Shown here: positions 47,401 through 59,209 of the stretch, piece after piece | Numbering within the stretch: the first letter of the stretch is position 1 | Layout of the letters: each line of letters begins with the position of its first letter | NCBI RefSeq assembly: GCF_034190915.1 | Contig: NW_026947509.1 | Location: 35,038,767 to 35,102,766 of the forward strand | Direction: 5' to 3' | DNA length: 64,000 nucleotides | Origin: Cavia porcellus | Lineage: Eukaryota > Chordata > Mammalia > Rodentia > Caviidae | The notes under the pieces: model-generated | Databases searched by the model: none | What the model was told of the DNA's origin: nothing | Seen by the model: the letters and a program-made list of their open reading frames with translations, nothing else | Translations under genes and position numbers: made by a program

Positions 47401-47879
47401 GTGTGCTAGCAGCTAAACAGACTAAATAAGTTGCTGGGCCAGTTTCTCTGAGGAATGCAGGTAGAGAAGAAATTGGGAAAATGTGAAAAAAAACCAAAAA
47501 GTACGCTGCATAACCAGAGGTTTCAACACTCTGAAGACAGGAATTTCAAGAGAGAATAGAAAGAATTAGAATAAAGAAACTGATTAAAACAAGGCAAAAA
47601 GATTTCCAGAGCTGACGCTACAATCTTGGATTACCAAGACCACTGGAAAACCCAACACCAGGCAGACGGCAGAAGAGCAGGTCCCGGCTTCAGCTCCTTC
47701 ATCTGGCGGACTTTCACGGGCAAGAACAGGGGGACAAAGGTGAAACCACTCCCTCTGGTCACAAAAATCAGGGAAGTCACATTAGAAGAGCAAGCTGAGC
47801 AGCTGTAACCTGACCGTGCTGCCCCTTCCCCAGGTCGGCACAGGATTTGCTTCACCACTAGCTTTCTCGTGGGCCTAAG

Positions 47880-50060
47880 TTTTCACCAGTAGAAAAGCAT
47901 GGAGCCTCAGGAGAGGATACCCAGCTTCCCCTGAATTCTAAGATTCCTTCTGGGAGGTTCAATTCTGTCTTGCTCAGTGGGGAGCAATGAAGAAATCAGT
48001 AGGAGGAGAGACCACTGAGGTCAGCTAGAAACAAAAAGGAACAAGGACAACATCGTGGGGACTGCACTGTGCTCCTGCCATTAGCCACACCCTCCCAGAG
48101 CACCTAGCAGTGCAGAGAGGAGCTCCAGGCTTCATCTGGTTCAGCAATTCCACCCAGCTTGGGTTCCTTGCCAACAGCCCACAGGGTTACAGAACCCAGC
48201 CTACCACTCTCCTGGGGCAGGCAGCAGGCTGGGGACCCTGCCTCATCTCAGAGCACATCCTCTAGATCCACCCAGCTAGAGTCACCCAGTCATAACACAG
48301 GCTGACCTTAGAGTCTCCTGGATACCCTCAGCTGGGCAGGGAGCCAAGTTGTCCACCTGCCTAATAATAGAGCACACCTCTAGTGCTGACAAACCACAGC
48401 CCAAACAGTGACCTGCCCAAACTTCCAAACCCAGTCTACGTCACTGCGTACACAGATAACCACGATCATGACCCTGCTTAACTGCAGGATGGATCCTCCA
48501 GCCCCCAAGACCAATAGGCATAAACTGTGAACCTGTCCAATCGATGACCTCCACGAGCAGGAAACAAGTCCAGCCACCTCTCCCTATTGTGGGCCGCAAC
48601 CTGCAGCCCAACTGAGCCAAGGCTGTGGCCTCATTGAATCATTAGGCACACCCTGCAGCCCTGCCTGGGCAGGCAGCCCAGCCCATGATCCTGTCCAATA
48701 GCAAAACACAGCCTGCAGGCTCCCACCACAGAGTCCAGTGAATGACCATACCAACTGTGGGGCATGGCCTGTGATACTGTCCAGCAGCCAGGAGATTGAC
48801 ACCACTGGCTAAAAAGCCCAGGCTGCAGCAAGCATCAGTTGTAAACACAGTGTGTGGTCTTGCCCAGCCTAGAGGTTGAAAGACCTCAGCTGACTTTACA
48901 GCGCAGCCAGCACACTCATCCTTGCACTATGCCCCACTACAAAGCACTGCTGAGGCCCAGCAGTATAAGCCTCACACAGTCACAGAGCATAATCTGTGGT
49001 CCTTCCTAACAACAGTTAGCCAGTGTCCACGTTCACCTGGAGATATCAGCCAAAGGCCTCATCCAGCCTTGAACCATGGGTGGTTGCCATATTTGAGACC
49101 TTAATAATACTAAGTCCTTACCCAGATACCACCAGCTGACCCATCTAGAACCCTAGGCTGACTGACTGGCAAAGGTATTTTCTTGCTGAAGCAAACCTGT
49201 AAAAGTTGGCAGAGATTATTGCTTCCTCAAATAAACGGACATTGCTGTCAGGATACAAGAATAATGGATAATCAGGAAAAAAAAATAACACTAAGTAAGG
49301 AAACTAACACATTCTAGTAACTGACTCTAAAGAAATGGAGATGTAGGAGCTAAAAATACAGAATAATCTTTGGTGGGCTACAAGAAAGCACAGAAAGAAA
49401 ATAACATATGAACAAAATGGGAATGTCAACAAATAAATAGAAATGATAAAATAATTCAAGAGATGATGAATACAATGGTTGAAATGAAAAATTCAATAAA
49501 AAACTTCAAGAACTGACTAAATCCAGAAAAAGAAAAAAATCAGTGAACCTAAAAACTAGTCATTTGAAGTTACCCAGAGGATTAAAAATAAAAATAAGTA
49601 AATAAAATAAACAAGCAAATAAAGCCTATGGACAGAGAAAAAAGAGTATAATTCCTATTTAAAGAGATTATCTCACAAATAAACATCCAACCATACCTCA
49701 TAAATATATACAGTTACTACATTTCCATTTAAATAGGAAATCAAAGCTTAAAATTTCCCAAGTTTGAGGAGAAAAGTGAACATGCAGATCAAGAAGCCCA
49801 AAGGTCCCAAAACAGGTTGAATTCACAAGGTCTACAAAAAACACTAGGAAACCAAAGAAAAATTCAAAAGGAACAAACTTGAGCTGGCATCTCTGTATGG
49901 TCCAGGCTGCTCTGGAATTCATGAGCTCGCCTGATCATCCTGTTTCAGCTTCCCAAGTATCTGGGACTACAGACATGTGCGCCTGTTCCTATCTCAAAAG
50001 ACATCTTGTGACAAATAAAAATGGAGACATAACATGCCCAAATTTGCTTCAGCACAAGTA
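47880..50060 (+). mobile_element. Old L1/HAL1 5' UTR and ORF1 remnant
   Basis: 47.9-49.1 kb is a GC-richer tract with loosely repeated CAGCCCAGCCCATGATCCTGT/GCCCAAACAGTGACCTGCCC phrases, spaced 50-110 bp. 49.2-49.9 kb contains TACAATGGTTGAAATGAAAA and similar ORF1-type wording with many stops. A B1 fragment interrupts it at 49888. Confidence 0.5.
49888..49985 (-). mobile_element. B1-like SINE fragment
   Basis: TATGGTCCAGGCTGCTCTGG, ATCCTGTTTCAGCTTCCC and TGGGACTACAGACATG are the reverse core of a 7SL SINE. Confidence 0.7.
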
Positions 50061-50089
50061 GTTCTAAGAGAAAAGTTTATACCTATAAA

Positions 50090-52115
50090 TACTTTTATTA
50101 AGGTTAAAAAAAGATATCAAATGAATGGCCTAATTTTATACTACAAAAAACTAAAAATGTAAGAACATACTAAGCCCAAAGTGAGCAGAGCTAAGAAAAA
50201 GCAAAAAGCAGGCCATACATAAATGAGAGAATATTAAAACAGTAGAAAAGTTCAGTGAAACTAAGAGTTGATTCTTTGAAAGGTAAACATAATTGACAAA
50301 ATTTTAGGTACATTCACAAGAAAAATGAAAGACAAAGTTATAAATGAAGGACAAAATATTAAACAGACACAGATCATAAAAAGCTCTGATGAACAATCAT
50401 ACACCAATAAAATGAGTAATCTAGAAGAAAAGGTAAACTCTGGAAGCATACATTGCACCATGGCTCAATCGTGAAGAAACAGGAAAACCTGAGTGGACTA
50501 ATAACAAGGAGCCTGAATCTGTCACAAAAACTCTCCCATTACATCACTTCCTAACAAAGCCAGAATTGCCCTGACATCAAATTCTGGAAAGAACACTACA
50601 AAGAAAGGAAATCACGGGTCAAATTCCTGATGAACACAGATGTAAAAATTCTCAACAAACTACTAACTAATCACACTCAGTACAGCAAAAGAACCATCCT
50701 CTGTTTTAAAGCAGAACTTATCCCAGGGATTTAATGATGGTTTGGCATAGGCAAATAATAAATGGGATACATCACATTAATGCAATGAAGGACAAAAATC
50801 CTATCATATCAACAGATGCAGAAAAAGCATTTGAAAAAATTCAGAATCTTTTCATGGCAAAAACTAGGTATAGAAGCAGTGTACCTCAATCAATACAATA
50901 AAAAATGTACAGGATAAGTCCACAGGTACCATCATAGTCAGGGAAAAAAGCCAAAAGCTTTCCTTTAAGTTCAGAAGCAAGAAAAAGGGTGTTCATTCTC
51001 ACCCTATTCTTTCAGTATTGGAAGTCCTATTCAGGAAAGAGAAATAATACACATAAAGAAAAAAGGAAGAAGTCAAATTATTTGTAGGTAATGTGATCTT
51101 AAAGATTCCCCTTAAAAAAGAGACTCCCTAAAACACTGTTAGAACTGACAAAGAAATTCAGTAAAGGTGAAGGATAAAAACATACAAAATCAGTTGATTT
51201 CTGTATTCTAATATGAACTATTTGGAAATTAAGAAAACAACCCTTTAAATGATATCAATAAAAACAACACATTTCTTAAGAATAAATTTAAGTAAAGAAT
51301 GATTTGTACTAAAATGTGTAAATTATTGATGAAAAATGTGAAAAGACACAAATATATGAAAAGTTTTATATTCATGGATTGGCACACAATAAGTATTGTC
51401 AAAATGTTTATACTACCCAAAGTGATCTATAGATTCAATGCAATTTCAATCAAAATGTCAGCAGCATTTTGCAGAAATAGAAGAAAGTTCTAAAATTTGC
51501 ATGGAAACACAAAAGTCTACAAACACTCAAAATGATCCTGAAATAGAAAACAAAGTCCGGGGTGTCACATTTCTTGACCTCAAGCTATATCCCCAAGATA
51601 TCGTGGTCAAAAAGTATGCTGCTGGCTTGAAAGTAGACATATAAATCAATGGAAAAGGATTCAAATTCCAGAAATAAACTCATAAATATATAGTCAACTA
51701 ATATTTTACAACAATACCACAAATACTGCAAAGAAAGGGCTATCAGTCAATGAACAGTACTAGGGAAATTCAGTAACCACATGTAAATGAGTAAACGGGT
51801 TTTTATTTTAAACTGCCCACAAAAGTTAATTTAAAATGAATTAAACACATAAATGTAAGACTTGAAACTACAAAACTCCTAGAAGAAAACATAAGGAAAA
51901 CTTTCTTTGACCTTGGTCCTGGCAATGACTTTTTGGTGATGATATCACCAAAGTGCATGAGGAAAAAAAGAAAAATAAACAAGTGGATTTATACCAAGTT
52001 AGAAGCCTTCCATACAGCAAAGGAAGCGATCAGGAAAACAAAAAGGCAACCTACAGAAAAAGAGAAAATAGTGAAAACAGTGTATCTGATCTGGATTGAT
52101 ACCTAACATATATAA
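50090..52115 (+). mobile_element. Old L1 ORF2 3' half
   Basis: CAACAGATGCAGAAAAAGC, GATTCAATGCAATTTCAATC and AGAAAGTTCTAAAATTTGC are in the normal order of ORF2 from reverse transcriptase to C-terminus, followed by 3' sequence to about 52100. Internal rearrangement and stops throughout. Confidence 0.75.
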
Positions 52116-52124
52116 AAACCTCTG

Positions 52125-52700
52125 TACTGGTCAACTTTTCTATTGCTGAGATAAGATACCTGACACTTGCAAAGCAAAGAACTTTATTCTGGCTTATGGT
52201 TTTAGAGGGTTCAGTACACAGTCAGTTGTCTTCAAAGAAGAAACATCATGGTGGAAAGGGGTGGTGCATCAAAGCTGCTCTTGCTTCTCAGTGGCTGGGA
52301 AGCAGAGCACAAGAGAAGAAAAGGGGAGGGTTGGGAAAAGAAACAGGTCCCCAAATTATGATTCATGGCCCACTTCCTTCAACAAGGCCCCACCTTCTAA
52401 TATCCTGTTCAGCTATGAACTTATCAACAGATTAGCACCCTGATGAAGTTAGCATCCTTGCAATTAAAAAAACTCTCCCAAAATCTCTTGATCCATTCAA
52501 TTTGATGAACCAGATTAATTGGCACAAGCCCACCCCTTGTCATCTTGACACCTAATCATATCTCCTTAAACCATAGTTAATCCCCAAATAAAGATAATAA
52601 CAAAGTTATAATTCCACTGAACATAATACAACTATCCCATATATGATCAAAACATACTAACCCCTTCTCAGAATCTCAACAGTCCAGCATTGCTCAAAAG
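52125..52700 (-). mobile_element. LTR-like dispersed repeat (MaLR type), most complete copy
   Basis: ACTGGTCAACTTTTCTATTGC, CTTTATTCTGGCTTATGG, GAAACATCATGGTGGAAAGG and CCCTTGTCATCTTGACACC. Several overlapping open frames (52196-52443) are inside the repeat and not genes. Confidence 0.55.
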
Positions 52701-52704
52701 TCCA

Positions 52705-53760
52705 AGTCCAAAATCACCTCTGAAACTTAAGGCAATTCTTGGCTGAGTCCTGGCCATGCCACCTTGCCTTGGAACTACCCAATTATAGACTAAAATTTCC
52801 ATACACTGAGTTAAATAAACCCTTTCTCCTTTAACTTTGAGTGTTGGGTATTTTGTCTCAGCAACAAGAAAAAAAAATTAAGACAGAGAAGTGGTTTCAT
52901 TGCTGTGACTATATCTGACCATGTGGTTCAAGAGCCTTTGGGAAGGTTCATGGAAGGAGTTTGAAAAGGCTCAGAGACGTCAGGTGAAAAAGTAAAGCTG
53001 GAGCACCTTCAGCTATTCTACAAGGGAGATTCTGAAGACCTCAGAAGCTCAGAAGACCAAAAGGCTAACGGAAGTCCTGCTGGTAAAGACCAGACTTGGG
53101 AGGTTTCTGCTGGAAAGAAGGACTACAGTTGCTGCTAACTCCTGACAATGTGTGTTATTGCTTGGCAGAAAGTCTGTCTGCATTTTGCTCATGTCCAGAG
53201 ATTTCTTGAGACTAAGATTAAGGATGTCAGACTAACTAATCTGGCAGAAGAAATTTCAAGGCAGTCAAATGATGAAGAGGTGGTATGGCTATTGTTGAGT
53301 GCTTTCAGCCAGATCTATCTTGAGAATCAAGAGCAAACAGCCCAGCAGAATGATTTAAAACACTGTGAGCAGAAAGGAAACTCTAGTAAAGCTGTGAACT
53401 GCAAAGACAGAACAGAGGTTGCTGAGAAGGAACAAGAGAATAGAAAAGGCAGAATGAGGGCATCACACGAAGCAGCAGCACTCCATCCTTTGCAGCCTCA
53501 AAATCACAAAAGGGAAAGATTTGCTTTGAGAAGAAAGCAACAGGACACTATGTTCCAGAATGGTTCCTCAGAATTGGATTCAGAATGTCCAGAAATCCAG
53601 ACACTTGATCTCCATGGTTAAGAGAGAAGGAACGTCATCCATAAACTATTGCTCCTCTGCCAAATGCCTCCCTGCCTTAGACTCAGCAGATTATGGACTG
53701 AAACCTTCACAAACTATAAACTAAATAAACCTTTCTCCTTAATAAAATATTAGGGGGGCA
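52705..53760 (+). mobile_element. LTR-flanked segment with internal ORF
   Basis: A 5' piece (52705-52890) with AAATAAACCCTTTCTCC and TATTTTGTCTCAGCAACAAG, and a 3' piece (53680-53755) with ACTAAATAAACCTTTCTCC, look like ends of the same LTR family. Between them lie about 750 bp of non-repeat-like sequence. The likely interpretation is a partial endogenous retroelement of MaLR/ERVL type; no gag, pol or protease motif can be recognised. Confidence 0.4.
53148..53621 (+). other. 157-codon ORF of unknown origin inside LTR-flanked segment
   Basis: Open from ATG to stop, starting MCVIAWQKVCLHFAHVQRFL. Composition looks protein-like: a leucine-rich, helical first third (EEVVWLLLSAFSQIYLEN), then a charged, glutamine- and lysine-rich region. 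I recognise no domain, zinc knuckle or catalytic motif. It lies between two LTR-type ends, so it may be a remnant of the internal region of a retroelement. Chance openness cannot be excluded because the region has few stop-prone AT runs. Confidence 0.35.
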
Positions 53761-54689
53761 GGGCTGGCTACTGCTCCAACTGGCAGTAGACCTTCCTTGG
53801 TATCATCCATGTGGTACTGCTTTTAGATGCATGCAGAATGCAAGAGTCATAGAGTTTGGAAGGCTTTCACCCAGACTTCAGAAGGTCTGAGAGACCAAGC
53901 AGTGTGCCCCGGAGAGGGCTGTGTGTGAAGCTATGGTGTGAAACCCAAGGTGCAATGGAGAACCCAGAAGTTTGGCGAAGCCAGAAACACAGATTATCTG
54001 AGGAAAACGGCAAGCAGGGAGCAGAGTCGGCTCAAGAGAGAAACCACCGGCAGTGCTGAAGCCCTCGCAAGTCCACCGCATGCCACAGATTGCCTCAAAT
54101 GACAACACAATAATGCATACAGATGATCCAAAGATTGGAGTCAACACACAAAAACAGTGATGAAAGTGCTCACGTAAGTGTGCAGCAAATATAGTTAGAA
54201 AATTCCAACAGAGAGTTAACCCTACAAAACATAATTTAGAAAAGCAGTTTCCTAGATTAAATGTAATAGAAGTGTTTAACGTAAGACTGAATACAGAAAA
54301 GGAAAACATTAGTGAAATAGCGAACCAGAAGACAACCAATAGCAGATATCCAGCTGAAGTATGGAAATTTTTTAAATGGAAGAATTCAGACCAGAGAGTA
54401 AGAGGAAAGCGAGATACTGGCTACATGCCTAAAATAATTTACATTTGTCAGAAAAGGAGGGAAGGACATAGGGGGGAGGGAAGAAGTAATATTTGAAGAA
54501 ATATGTTAGGATTTTTCAAAATGGATAAAAGACCTCAACTTACAACTCCCCCCAAAAATCCCCACAATGCCAATGCAATAAAGTAAAACAATGACAACAA
54601 CAAAATCTAGACCCATCACAGTGAAACCGTGAGACAAAAATCTTAGCTGTCTGAGAACTCCTAAATTGCTACTAAATTTCAACTATTTG

Positions 54690-54723
54690 AGAAATTATCA
54701 ATCAATCAATCAATCAATCAATC
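54690..54723 (+). repeat. (ATCA)n short repeat
   Basis: About eight tandem ATCA units in intron 1. Confidence 0.95.
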
Positions 54724-55831
54724 TTACGACCATAAGATTCTGTTGAGAGGCAGGATTCAGGCATCTTCTATTTCTCGCTATGTTTGAAAATAAACTTAAA
54801 TAGCTAGAAAAACATTTTAAAATGTCATTAAATCATTGAGGAGTTAAAAGCACAGCCAGGGTGCCAGAGAGAAGTGAGGTGAAGAGAGAGGAGCCCCCCC
54901 ACCCCACCCCGGAGGCGCGCAAGCCACTGTTGAGTGGAGGGCTTTTGCTGCTTCCAGAGAATCTGATTCTTCAATCTGACAGCCTTAGGGTGAAAGAGGC
55001 ACAAATAGAACCCAGAGGCCACACGGTGTGGCGGGTCTATGGGGATGTAGCCCCTGTGTAGCCAAGGGAAATGCACGTCACAACTTCACAGAATAAGAGA
55101 ATAAAGCAAAAGGACAGGTCAGACCAGGAACTGCTTGACTTCCTTGAACTTACTTAACAGAGTTCTGCATTGGTATGCTGAGGCTCTCAGAGTACAAATG
55201 CAAATCCTTCCCCAAAGTAGAACTTCACTGCGCACCTAAATGGAATCCTTAAGTAATGTTGCATATACTGCTAGGACTTGGTCAGATAACCAGCAGCAAA
55301 AACAAAACAGTCTTTGTGGACAGAAGATGGGAAGGGGAAGATAGCAGCTGCATAGCAGAGAAGGCCGGAAAAACCACTTTAATCAGGGTCAACTGCACTA
55401 GAGAAGGCCCCTTCCCCAGGTCACCCACTTTCTTTCCCTGTCCGGACCAGGAGACACAGAGTAGCCTGACTGTCCTATCACCTGACCCACTGCATGTTTT
55501 CTCCTAGAAGTCTGAACCTAAGCCAAGGCACTGAACACATCCCGGCACTGATGAACTTGTTTAGCTTGTTTCCATAGATACCAAATTAACCCTATCTCTA
55601 AGTCAGCTCTCTGAGCCCTCACTCAAACACCATCACCTGAGCCCTCCCCTGCGGACACACACGCAGAGGTGGGACACTTGTCACTGTCCTTCACAAGCAC
55701 CTTGCGGCCAGTTCCCTTAGTGAGTGCATGGGCCCCACCTCCATGGTGCTTAGTAATTCTTTGTCTGGAATTCCATTTGGCCCTGACCTCAAGACAAGTT
55801 GTGGCGAACACTTGTGGAAATTCCTTTACCG

Positions 55832-55924
55832 GCCAGGGATTTAGCTCAGCAGCATAAGCACCTGCTATGCAAGTGCGCAGTTGTGAGTTCGATCCCTGGT
55901 TAAAAAAAAAAAAAAAAAAAAAAA
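55832..55924 (+). mobile_element. ID-like SINE
   Basis: CCAGGGATTTAGCTCAGCAG, GAGTTCGATCCCTGG, A tail of about 23. GTAATTCCTTT after the tail and AAATTCCTTTACC before it suggest a target-site duplication. Confidence 0.92.
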
Positions 55925-56983
55925 GTAATTCCTTTGCCATTGTTTTGGAAGCAACTCCAGCCATAAGTTGGGCAGGACATGGACAGGGCAACCAGTGATA
56001 AGTCATGCTAATGTCATACCTCCCCAGACAGGGTGAACGAGAGGGTCACATCAGCTTTAGGGTTTTTTCTTTCATGGAACCTGCAACTCCAGTGGAACTA
56101 TGAGAAAACAGAAAGACAGAGAAACACACAAACTGCACCAGAGCAAGGCAGCAGAAACGCAAGGTGCTGTCCTGGGATGAATCAAGGTGTGGAAGAACAT
56201 CAATAGAAACACCCAGGAGGCTGAGCAACCATTACAAACACAAAGTAAAAATTCAGAAAGATGAAAAAGGGTCAATCAAAACTGGATGCTGAAGTTGCTC
56301 CATTTTATCCAAAAATGGGAAAAAGAAAAAGTTGAAGGAGAGGTGAAAAAAGAATAACAAAGGCAGACTTGAATTTGTGGCCTTTGGTGACCACAAGAAT
56401 TGTGGTTCAGACTGCCAGTGCTCACGGAATTCCAGAGGAACTTTCTGCACCACTTGGTTTAAAAATGAGAACATCATTAATCACATAATAGAGCTACACT
56501 TGAAATTTTAATTTTCAACGAGACAGAAGTCACCATGTACCAAGTTAGAACACAAGGAAAAGAGTTTTCCAGGATGGTTAATAAAGTCTACTGTATCATG
56601 AAAGTAAGGCCAGACACCTGAATTACACAGGCAAAAAATAATCAGCAATGGAACAGGAGTTTTGAGTAACAATAAACAAACAAATAACAACAACAAAATA
56701 ATCAACTGCCACTTAGGGAAATACAAAATGTACACAAAGTACACCTCTTCACCCATCGCCTTGGCGAAGACTGGGCTTGGCGTTGCTGGAGTGCACACTG
56801 ATCAGTCCCTTAGGAAGGACTCTGGCAGAGGTTAAGGCCTTTTGCTCAAGAATTCTACTGTTCTTTTTTTTAGTTTTCTGGCGCAAGACAAATACTTGTG
56901 TATGTACAAATCACCAAATAGAAGTCTATAAGGCGTGGTTATTGGAGCTTGTTGATCAACGTGAACAAAGAAAACAGTCTACG

Positions 56984-56991
56984 TGACGTCA
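56984..56991. promoter_or_regulatory. Full CRE palindrome TGACGTCA
   Basis: A perfect 8-bp CREB/ATF site in SP100 intron 1, about 850 bp downstream of the start codon and just outside the CpG island. CpG-containing CREs are usually lost outside unmethylated DNA, so its survival in AT-rich flank is mildly suggestive of function. It may also be chance. Confidence 0.35.
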
Positions 56992-57834
56992 CATCAGAGG
57001 GGGCGTGGCTTCAAAATTGTACACATAGGAGCTCTAGGTATTACTACAAAATGGTTAAAGACTGAGGGAGGTGCACAGGTATTAAAGTGAAAGCATCTCG
57101 AAGATTCCCGTTTTAAAATACAGAATGCAAAATACAGACACTGTCCTCCCTGGAACACAAGATATCTAGACATACATCTAACAAGACATAGTTCCCGTTA
57201 CATCCTTCTACATGAAGTTTTCTGAACAAGACTGTATTGTGTATTTAGTTTGCACTTAAAAATATTAAGCAATGTTATTTCTGATTTGACTACAGGCGAA
57301 ACGACAGAATTTCTGTCATTTTTCTGATCAGAGCATATCACCCGCTGGAACAGAACAATCAAAGGAAAAATCTAAGTCGCAGCCTGTACCAGGCTTTCGC
57401 CTCGGTGGGTCTTTCTCTTTCGTTTTCTCCCTTTGATCAGAACCAAGGGACAGGGAGTCAGGTCCAGGGTAGGCCCGAGGTGACCACTCTGGTGTTGGAG
57501 ATGGCAGATCACGGCTTGAAAAGAGGCGGAAAGTTTGCCCTGAGCAGCCAGCCCCGACCCCGGGGACGCGGGAGGGAGACGAGCGGAGTCCAGCGGAAAT
57601 ACCTAAGCCTGTCTCCAAGGACGGCCCCGTCCGGAGTCCGCGGTGGCTACACCAGAAAGTGGCGTGCTCTGCGGCAGCCTGAACTCGCCCCGGCGAAACC
57701 CCGCTGCTCGCCCACTCTGACCCGGTCGCGCCCCGGCGGGGCTGAGCCGAGGGACAGCGGTGCGCGCCAGCGAGCTCACCACTGCGCAGCAGCGAGGCTG
57801 CCTGCAGAGGGGCCTGGAGGTCGGGGAGACTCAC

Positions 57835-57866
57835 CTGCCGCTCAGCTCCCGGCCCCCACTTGCCAT
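57835..57866 (-). CDS. SP100: SP100 exon 1, coding part (start codon)
   Basis: Encodes the first 10 2/3 codons of SP100, a PML nuclear body protein induced by interferon that acts in chromatin regulation and intrinsic antiviral defence. Read on the minus strand the peptide is MASGGRELSG plus a split arginine codon, which matches the known human start MAGGGGDLSTR. The ATG (plus positions 57864-57866) has a strong context, with A at -3 and G at +4. The exon ends in AG followed by a consensus GTGAGT donor (57829-57834), giving phase 2. It sits in a CpG island with an ISRE-like element about 150 bp upstream. A longer open frame runs through it from 58187, but that upstream frame is GC-rich 5' leader, and the ATG here is preferred because it matches the family start. 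The transcription start site cannot be fixed from sequence. Confidence 0.87.
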
Positions 57867-58012
57867 CTTCCCGCCGAGCCCCGCCTGGGCCTGGCACGGT
57901 GGCCCCCGAGCTCTCCGCGTCCCTGCCTGAGTCCACCGTAGCTGCCTGGGCCCGAGCAGGAAGTGGGTCGTCGGAGAGGACTGACTAGGAGACCGGGCTC
58001 CGCCCCGGCGGG

Positions 58013-58030
58013 GAAAACAGAAGCGAAAGT
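58013..58030 (+). promoter_or_regulatory. ISRE/IRF-like element in the proximal SP100 promoter
   Basis: Plus-strand GAAAACAGAAGCGAAAGT contains the IRF core AANNGAAA (AAGCGAAA) with further GAA-type half sites at regular spacing. It lies about 150 bp upstream of the SP100 ATG. SP100 is a classical interferon-stimulated gene, so this is the expected place for its ISRE. A palindromic TTCCGGAA (58097-58104), a double ETS-type site, lies close by. Confidence 0.6.
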
Positions 58031-59158
58031 ATTTACCCGGCCTCCGCTCGGTCCCGAGAGAGCTCCCTGCTGCCTCGGCCCAGTGCCGCTGCCTTTTCCG
58101 GAACCGGGTAGCAGGGACACCGAGGGACGGACTGTCTGGGCTTGGAGGACGGGGAGGTCTGGGCTTGGAGGACGTTCCCTGGGACAAGCGACACCAGGTC
58201 AGGATAAAAGAAACGCACCCAAACCAGAGCAGTCTGCCAGCCGGGCTGGGCGCACCGGGGCTGGGGAGCCCCCTGTTCCCAGATCCCCTGGCTGAGATGG
58301 CTGCGAGTGGGGAGAGGGGGGTGGGCGGGAGCCAGGAGCTTGCAGCCTTCTTCTATCAGGCCTGGGGCAAAGCTGTTCTAAAGCCAGCTGGTCCTCACCC
58401 TGGGACACAGCTGCAGAGTGCAGACGTGCTGGTCGCTATGAATGGGGGGTGAGGAGGGCAATCCTCTTAGGGGTCCCGGAAACCAGCAAGAGGTGTGAGA
58501 GCGCTGCAAGGCTCCCACCCCACTGGCCAGAGCAGCTCTGCAGGTGCAGGAGTTCCCAGTCCCGTGGCTGTGGGCTGCTTCCCACGGTCAGGGGTGATGG
58601 GGAGGCCTCTACATCCGGGCTCCCACGCTTCGCACTGGGGCAGGACGGAGGCGCGCACTGGCCTGATCGGGGATTGAAAGCGCAGGGCGACTGGGATGGG
58701 GCGACCTCCACCTCCATCCTCGCCAACACCGGGATGTTCCAATCGGCTTCCCAGTCCCCGCCCCGCCACGAATGAGAAGTGACCCAGAGGACTCATTCCG
58801 TACCAGGGCCAAGTCAAACAGGAGCAAGAAGTGAAGGAAAGAGGAGCCCCAAAAGGCCAGGCACTCGAGTCAGAGCCAGGCAGGCGGCAGAAGCCCGCTC
58901 TGACGCCAGGGCCCGAGATACAGGAGCAGGGGCCGGAGGTGGAGAAACTCGGGCCTGGAGGCAGCCAGAACCCTGGAGCGATGGATTCGAAACCGTTTTC
59001 CTCGGGCTCCCACTTCTTCCTGCGGTCAGCCAGGCTGCTGCCGGCGACACTGGAAGACATGGGGAAGGGGGCTTCCGTGGTCCCTCTACTCGCGCGCTTT
59101 CCCTGCAGAACGCTGAGAAGGGCGTCCTTCCCAGGGGGCGGGGCAGGGTCACTGCACC

Positions 59159-59159
<1 letters not shown>

Positions 59160-59207
<48 letters not shown>
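59160..59207 (+). repeat. (TCTG)n tetranucleotide repeat
   Basis: About eleven uninterrupted TCTG units inside the CpG island, about 1.3 kb upstream of SP100 exon 1. Likely length-polymorphic. Confidence 0.97.

Positions 59208-59209
<2 letters not shown>

Larger units (their letters stand above)
53765..57330. other. Intron 1, near exon 1
   Basis: No gene recognised. Contains the ATCA repeat, an ID-like SINE (55832) and the CRE at 56984. 53860-54060 and 54270-54500 have short open frames with no similarity I recognise. Confidence 0.5.

Noticed and set aside
47880..49130. Regularly spaced similar phrases considered as a CRISPR-like or satellite array.
   Set aside because: Spacing and sequence are loose, the genome is mammalian, and the tract leads straight into an ORF1-like L1 remnant, so a decayed LINE 5' UTR is more likely.
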